A stretch of DNA of 6,476 nucleotides from Candidatus Shapirobacteria bacterium. Lineage in GTDB: Bacteria > Patescibacteriota > Microgenomatia > VGLL01. A model generated the notes under the pieces. That model saw only the letters and a list, made by a program, of their open reading frames with translations, did not search any database and was not told where the DNA came from. Shown in pieces: positions 5,146-6,476 of this stretch. Each line of letters opens with the position of its first letter. The first letter of the stretch is position 1. Where the stretch lies: positions 1-6,476 of the forward strand of contig VGLL01000056.1 of assembly GCA_016866735.1 (NCBI GenBank), written 5' to 3'. Position numbers and translations under genes: made by a program.

Positions 5146-5174
5146 ATTTTAAATCACTTGGGGCCCTTAATCAA
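5146..5174 (-). promoter_or_regulatory. candidate ychF promoter giving a leaderless mRNA
   Basis: On the minus strand TTGATT (5174-5169) and TAAAAT (5151-5146) are separated by 17 nt. A start about seven bases below the -10 would fall at about 5139, directly on the ychF ATG at 5138. The absence of a Shine-Dalgarno fits a leaderless transcript. Confidence 0.5.
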
Positions 5175-5321
5175 TGCCAACAAAATTTGCTATAATCGCC
5201 GTAGAAGGAAAAGGTGCTCAATTTATCGAATGGCATCCGCCGGATTACATAAAAAGAGTTTTTAGAAAAATGTTTAGAGAAATTTGAAGCAGAAATCAAA
5301 AATTGGGTTAGCGAAAAGTAA
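5174..5321 (+). pseudogene. small plus-strand ORF apparently broken by a frameshift
   Basis: An ATG at 5174 opens a 37-codon frame whose first half reads like real protein (MPTKFAIIAVEGKGAQFIEW, then HPPDYIK). Removing one A from the five-A run at 5251-5255 joins this to a second frame, EFLEKCLEKFEAEIKNWVSEK, ending at TAA 5319-5321. After that stop the original frame again reads plausibly (NPDIDIHNPVLLIPN). I do not recognise the protein. No Shine-Dalgarno is present and the 5' end overlaps the ychF promoter region. It is the only plus-strand coding candidate in the window. It could be a decayed gene, a sequencing or assembly error in a homopolymer, or chance. Confidence 0.35.
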
Positions 5322-5347
5322 ATCCCGATATTGATATTCATAACCCA
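5304..5347 (-). terminator. possible intrinsic terminator of the NAS-like gene
   Basis: TGGGTTA and TAACCCA form a 7-bp perfect stem (5347-5341 with 5310-5304). On the minus strand the stem is followed by ATTTTTG. It begins 22 nt after the stop of the NAS-like gene. The 30-nt loop is long, so the prediction is weak. The stem also overlaps the broken plus-strand frame. Confidence 0.3.
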
Positions 5348-5368
5348 GTTTTATTAATTCCAAATAAA

Positions 5369-6283
5369 CTAAATCTCTTTAAGTGTGTCTCTTATCGCTA
5401 TTGGCCCAGCGTCAGATCCGGCCTTAACACTAGATGTTGGTAATACCCTAAAGACTTGTGATCTAATCGGGTCATTAGGCCCTAACATTGGCTGCGTATC
5501 CCCAACTTTTTCAAGTTTCCATCCCTTAATTCGCTTCCTACCCAATACTGGGTACTCGAGCGAAAAGATTGGCTTTGAAGATTCTCTTAAAACAAGTAGC
5601 GGTTCCTCCGCGTCTCCGCAAGCTAAAGCTCTCATGTTTTCTGCGACCCAAGTCTTGTCCCGCGCAGGAACCATAGCCGATACTATAACAGCGTCCCCAG
5701 ATGGAGCAATCTGCTGCCCCGATAATGCCATTATCTGGATCTTATCCTCACCGTGTAACCCGAATCTCTTTAACACTTCCTCAACTTTTGCAGCTGTACC
5801 CGCATCTTTTTCTATACAAACTACTGGAACACCATATTGAGAATAAATAGCTATTGCTGTTTCGCAGTAACCTGAGCCTACGTGAACAATCCTTCCTAGC
5901 CTTCCGCCGCGACACTTTCTCACTTCAGAGCCCTCATAGAACCCCAAGCGATTATAAACATCCTGTAATGGGTGTTCGCTGGGATTTGAGGCTACCCCTC
6001 TCATAACTCTTTCCATAAACCACCGGTCTAAGGTTTCTTCAAATTTTAATGAGGCCAGCTGAGCAGCTTTTATTTGAGAAACGGTTAAATGTGGAAAAAC
6101 AACTTGATCTAAACCTGTTCTCGATAATTCATCAATAAGCCCATAAAGTCGCAGCCCCTCGCCAACGACTTCCTCCGCGGTAGTCTTGGCATCGCGTATT
6201 CTTCGAACGGCTTCGTTAAGTAAGGCGACTCCTGAAATCTTAAGACGGTCGCCTGTGTCTATTTGCTCGAAAAATCTGTCCAT
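5369..6283 (-). CDS. SAM-dependent Rossmann-fold protein, nicotianamine synthase-like
   Basis: A 304-residue soluble protein. An all-helical N-terminal half (about 1-127) precedes a Rossmann SAM-binding domain. Motif I is GRIVHVGSGYCETAIAIY (130-147), the acidic end of strand 2 is VVCIEKD (154-160), and strand 4 is GDAVIVSAMV (196-205) followed by DK. The stretch LLVLRESSKPIFSLEYPVL (229-247) and a late NDPIRSQVFRV (270-280) recall the LR-S-G-R-LYPVV and closing strand of nicotianamine synthases. Those enzymes transfer aminocarboxypropyl groups from SAM instead of methyl groups. The helical N-terminus also fits that family. A plain methyltransferase or an aminopropyltransferase remains possible. 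The ATG overlaps the upstream AdoMetDC-like gene by 25 bp, which suggests co-expression and a shared pathway using SAM or decarboxylated SAM. As a gene it is very likely real; the family call rests on motif resemblance only. Confidence 0.65.
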   Translation of the reverse strand: MDRFFEQIDTGDRLKISGVALLNEAVRRIRDAKTTAEEVVGEGLRLYGLIDELSRTGLDQVVFPHLTVSQIKAAQLASLKFEETLDRWFMERVMRGVASNPSEHPLQDVYNRLGFYEGSEVRKCRGGRLGRIVHVGSGYCETAIAIYSQYGVPVVCIEKDAGTAAKVEEVLKRFGLHGEDKIQIMALSGQQIAPSGDAVIVSAMVPARDKTWVAENMRALACGDAEEPLLVLRESSKPIFSLEYPVLGRKRIKGWKLEKVGDTQPMLGPNDPIRSQVFRVLPTSSVKAGSDAGPIAIRDTLKEI

Positions 6284-6476
6284 GGCGAAAACCTACTGGA
6301 TGTTTGAGTGGCATACTGCATATCACCTTCAATATTGAAATATCCGACTACAAAGTTCAAAACTTTATTTATATCAAAACTCTTACATGAATAGATGTCT
6401 ATTGTAAACCAATTGTCCCTTTCCGGAAAAATATACATCTGGACACCAGAGCTGGCCCACATAATTACAGCATTTA
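6259..6476 (-). CDS. AdoMet decarboxylase-like (SpeD/SpeH) protein, 3' part only
   Basis: 72 codons are visible and the gene enters from beyond the right edge. The frame stays open upstream of an internal ATG at 6462 (NAVIMWASSG), so that ATG is probably not the start. The pattern ASSGVQMYIFPERDNWFTID followed by IYSCKSFD matches the class 1B AdoMetDC pattern A-E-S-H-(4-5 residues)-PE, then a strand ending in D-x-(F/Y)-(T/S)-C. Counting back from PE, the serine that becomes the pyruvoyl group is kept, and so is the later catalytic cysteine. The preceding Glu is Ser, the following His is Gly, and the catalytic His is Tyr. Family members make decarboxylated SAM for spermidine synthesis, and some divergent members are known to decarboxylate arginine or ornithine instead. 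The gene overlaps the NAS-like gene by 25 bp. The family call is moderate because only the end of the protein is seen. Confidence 0.55.
   Translation of the reverse strand, partial: NAVIMWASSGVQMYIFPERDNWFTIDIYSCKSFDINKVLNFVVGYFNIEGDMQYATQTSSRFSPWTDFSSK

Noticed and set aside
5188..5196. Extended -10 motif TGCTATAAT on the plus strand
   Set aside because: It lies within the first codons of the small plus-strand frame, has no good -35 and leads to no intact gene. It is probably coding or chance sequence.
5385..5840. Long plus-strand open frame of about 150 codons
   Set aside because: It is antisense to the NAS-like gene, whose motifs and length explain the open frame. The plus-strand product is Ser/Pro-rich and looks like no family.

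Overview
The window looks like chromosomal DNA from a small-genome bacterium of the Candidate Phyla Radiation (Patescibacteria), probably Microgenomates-like. This is an inference from several traits: tightly packed genes with 2-nt gaps and ATGA overlaps, a YerC-type TrpR-like regulator next to ribosomal genes, a shortened YchF, long low-complexity tails on SSB and S6, and short AT-rich tandem repeats lying in frame inside conserved genes. TGA is used as a normal stop (genes ending at 784 and 4182) and no in-frame TGA is needed inside a gene. That argues against the code-25 lineages (Gracilibacteria, Absconditabacteria). No phage, transposase, CRISPR array, tRNA or rRNA is visible.

All convincing genes are on the minus strand, so transcription runs from the right end to the left. 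At the right edge is the 3' end of a gene resembling S-adenosylmethionine decarboxylase (SpeD/SpeH). It overlaps by 25 bp a 304-residue Rossmann-fold protein that resembles nicotianamine synthase. A candidate terminator follows. The gap before ychF (5139-5368) holds a likely ychF promoter and, on the plus strand, a short reading frame that looks broken by a frameshift. ychF (4182-5138) encodes a 318-residue P-loop NTPase that lacks the family's helical insertion.

The stretch 3285-4181 holds one unrecognised membrane-anchored, six-cysteine protein and three copies of a 27-37 bp repeat. The repeat has a near-palindromic centre, and copies sit upstream of this gene and of the TrpR-like regulator. 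A block of 10-11 bp tandem units starts at the ychF stop codon.

The left half is a ribosomal and replication operon in the classical order rpsF-ssb-rpsR. It is driven by a good sigma70-type promoter at 2782-2811, which leaves almost no leader. It continues without a break into a 245-residue lipoyl-like barrel protein and then an S41 carboxy-terminal processing protease that is cut by the left window edge.

The most notable points are the AdoMetDC-like/NAS-like pair with altered active-site residues, the missing YchF domain, and repeat or palindrome insertions inside coding sequence (S41 protease, rpsF, ychF). The intergenic repeat family around the TrpR-like gene is a fourth; it may be that protein's operator.
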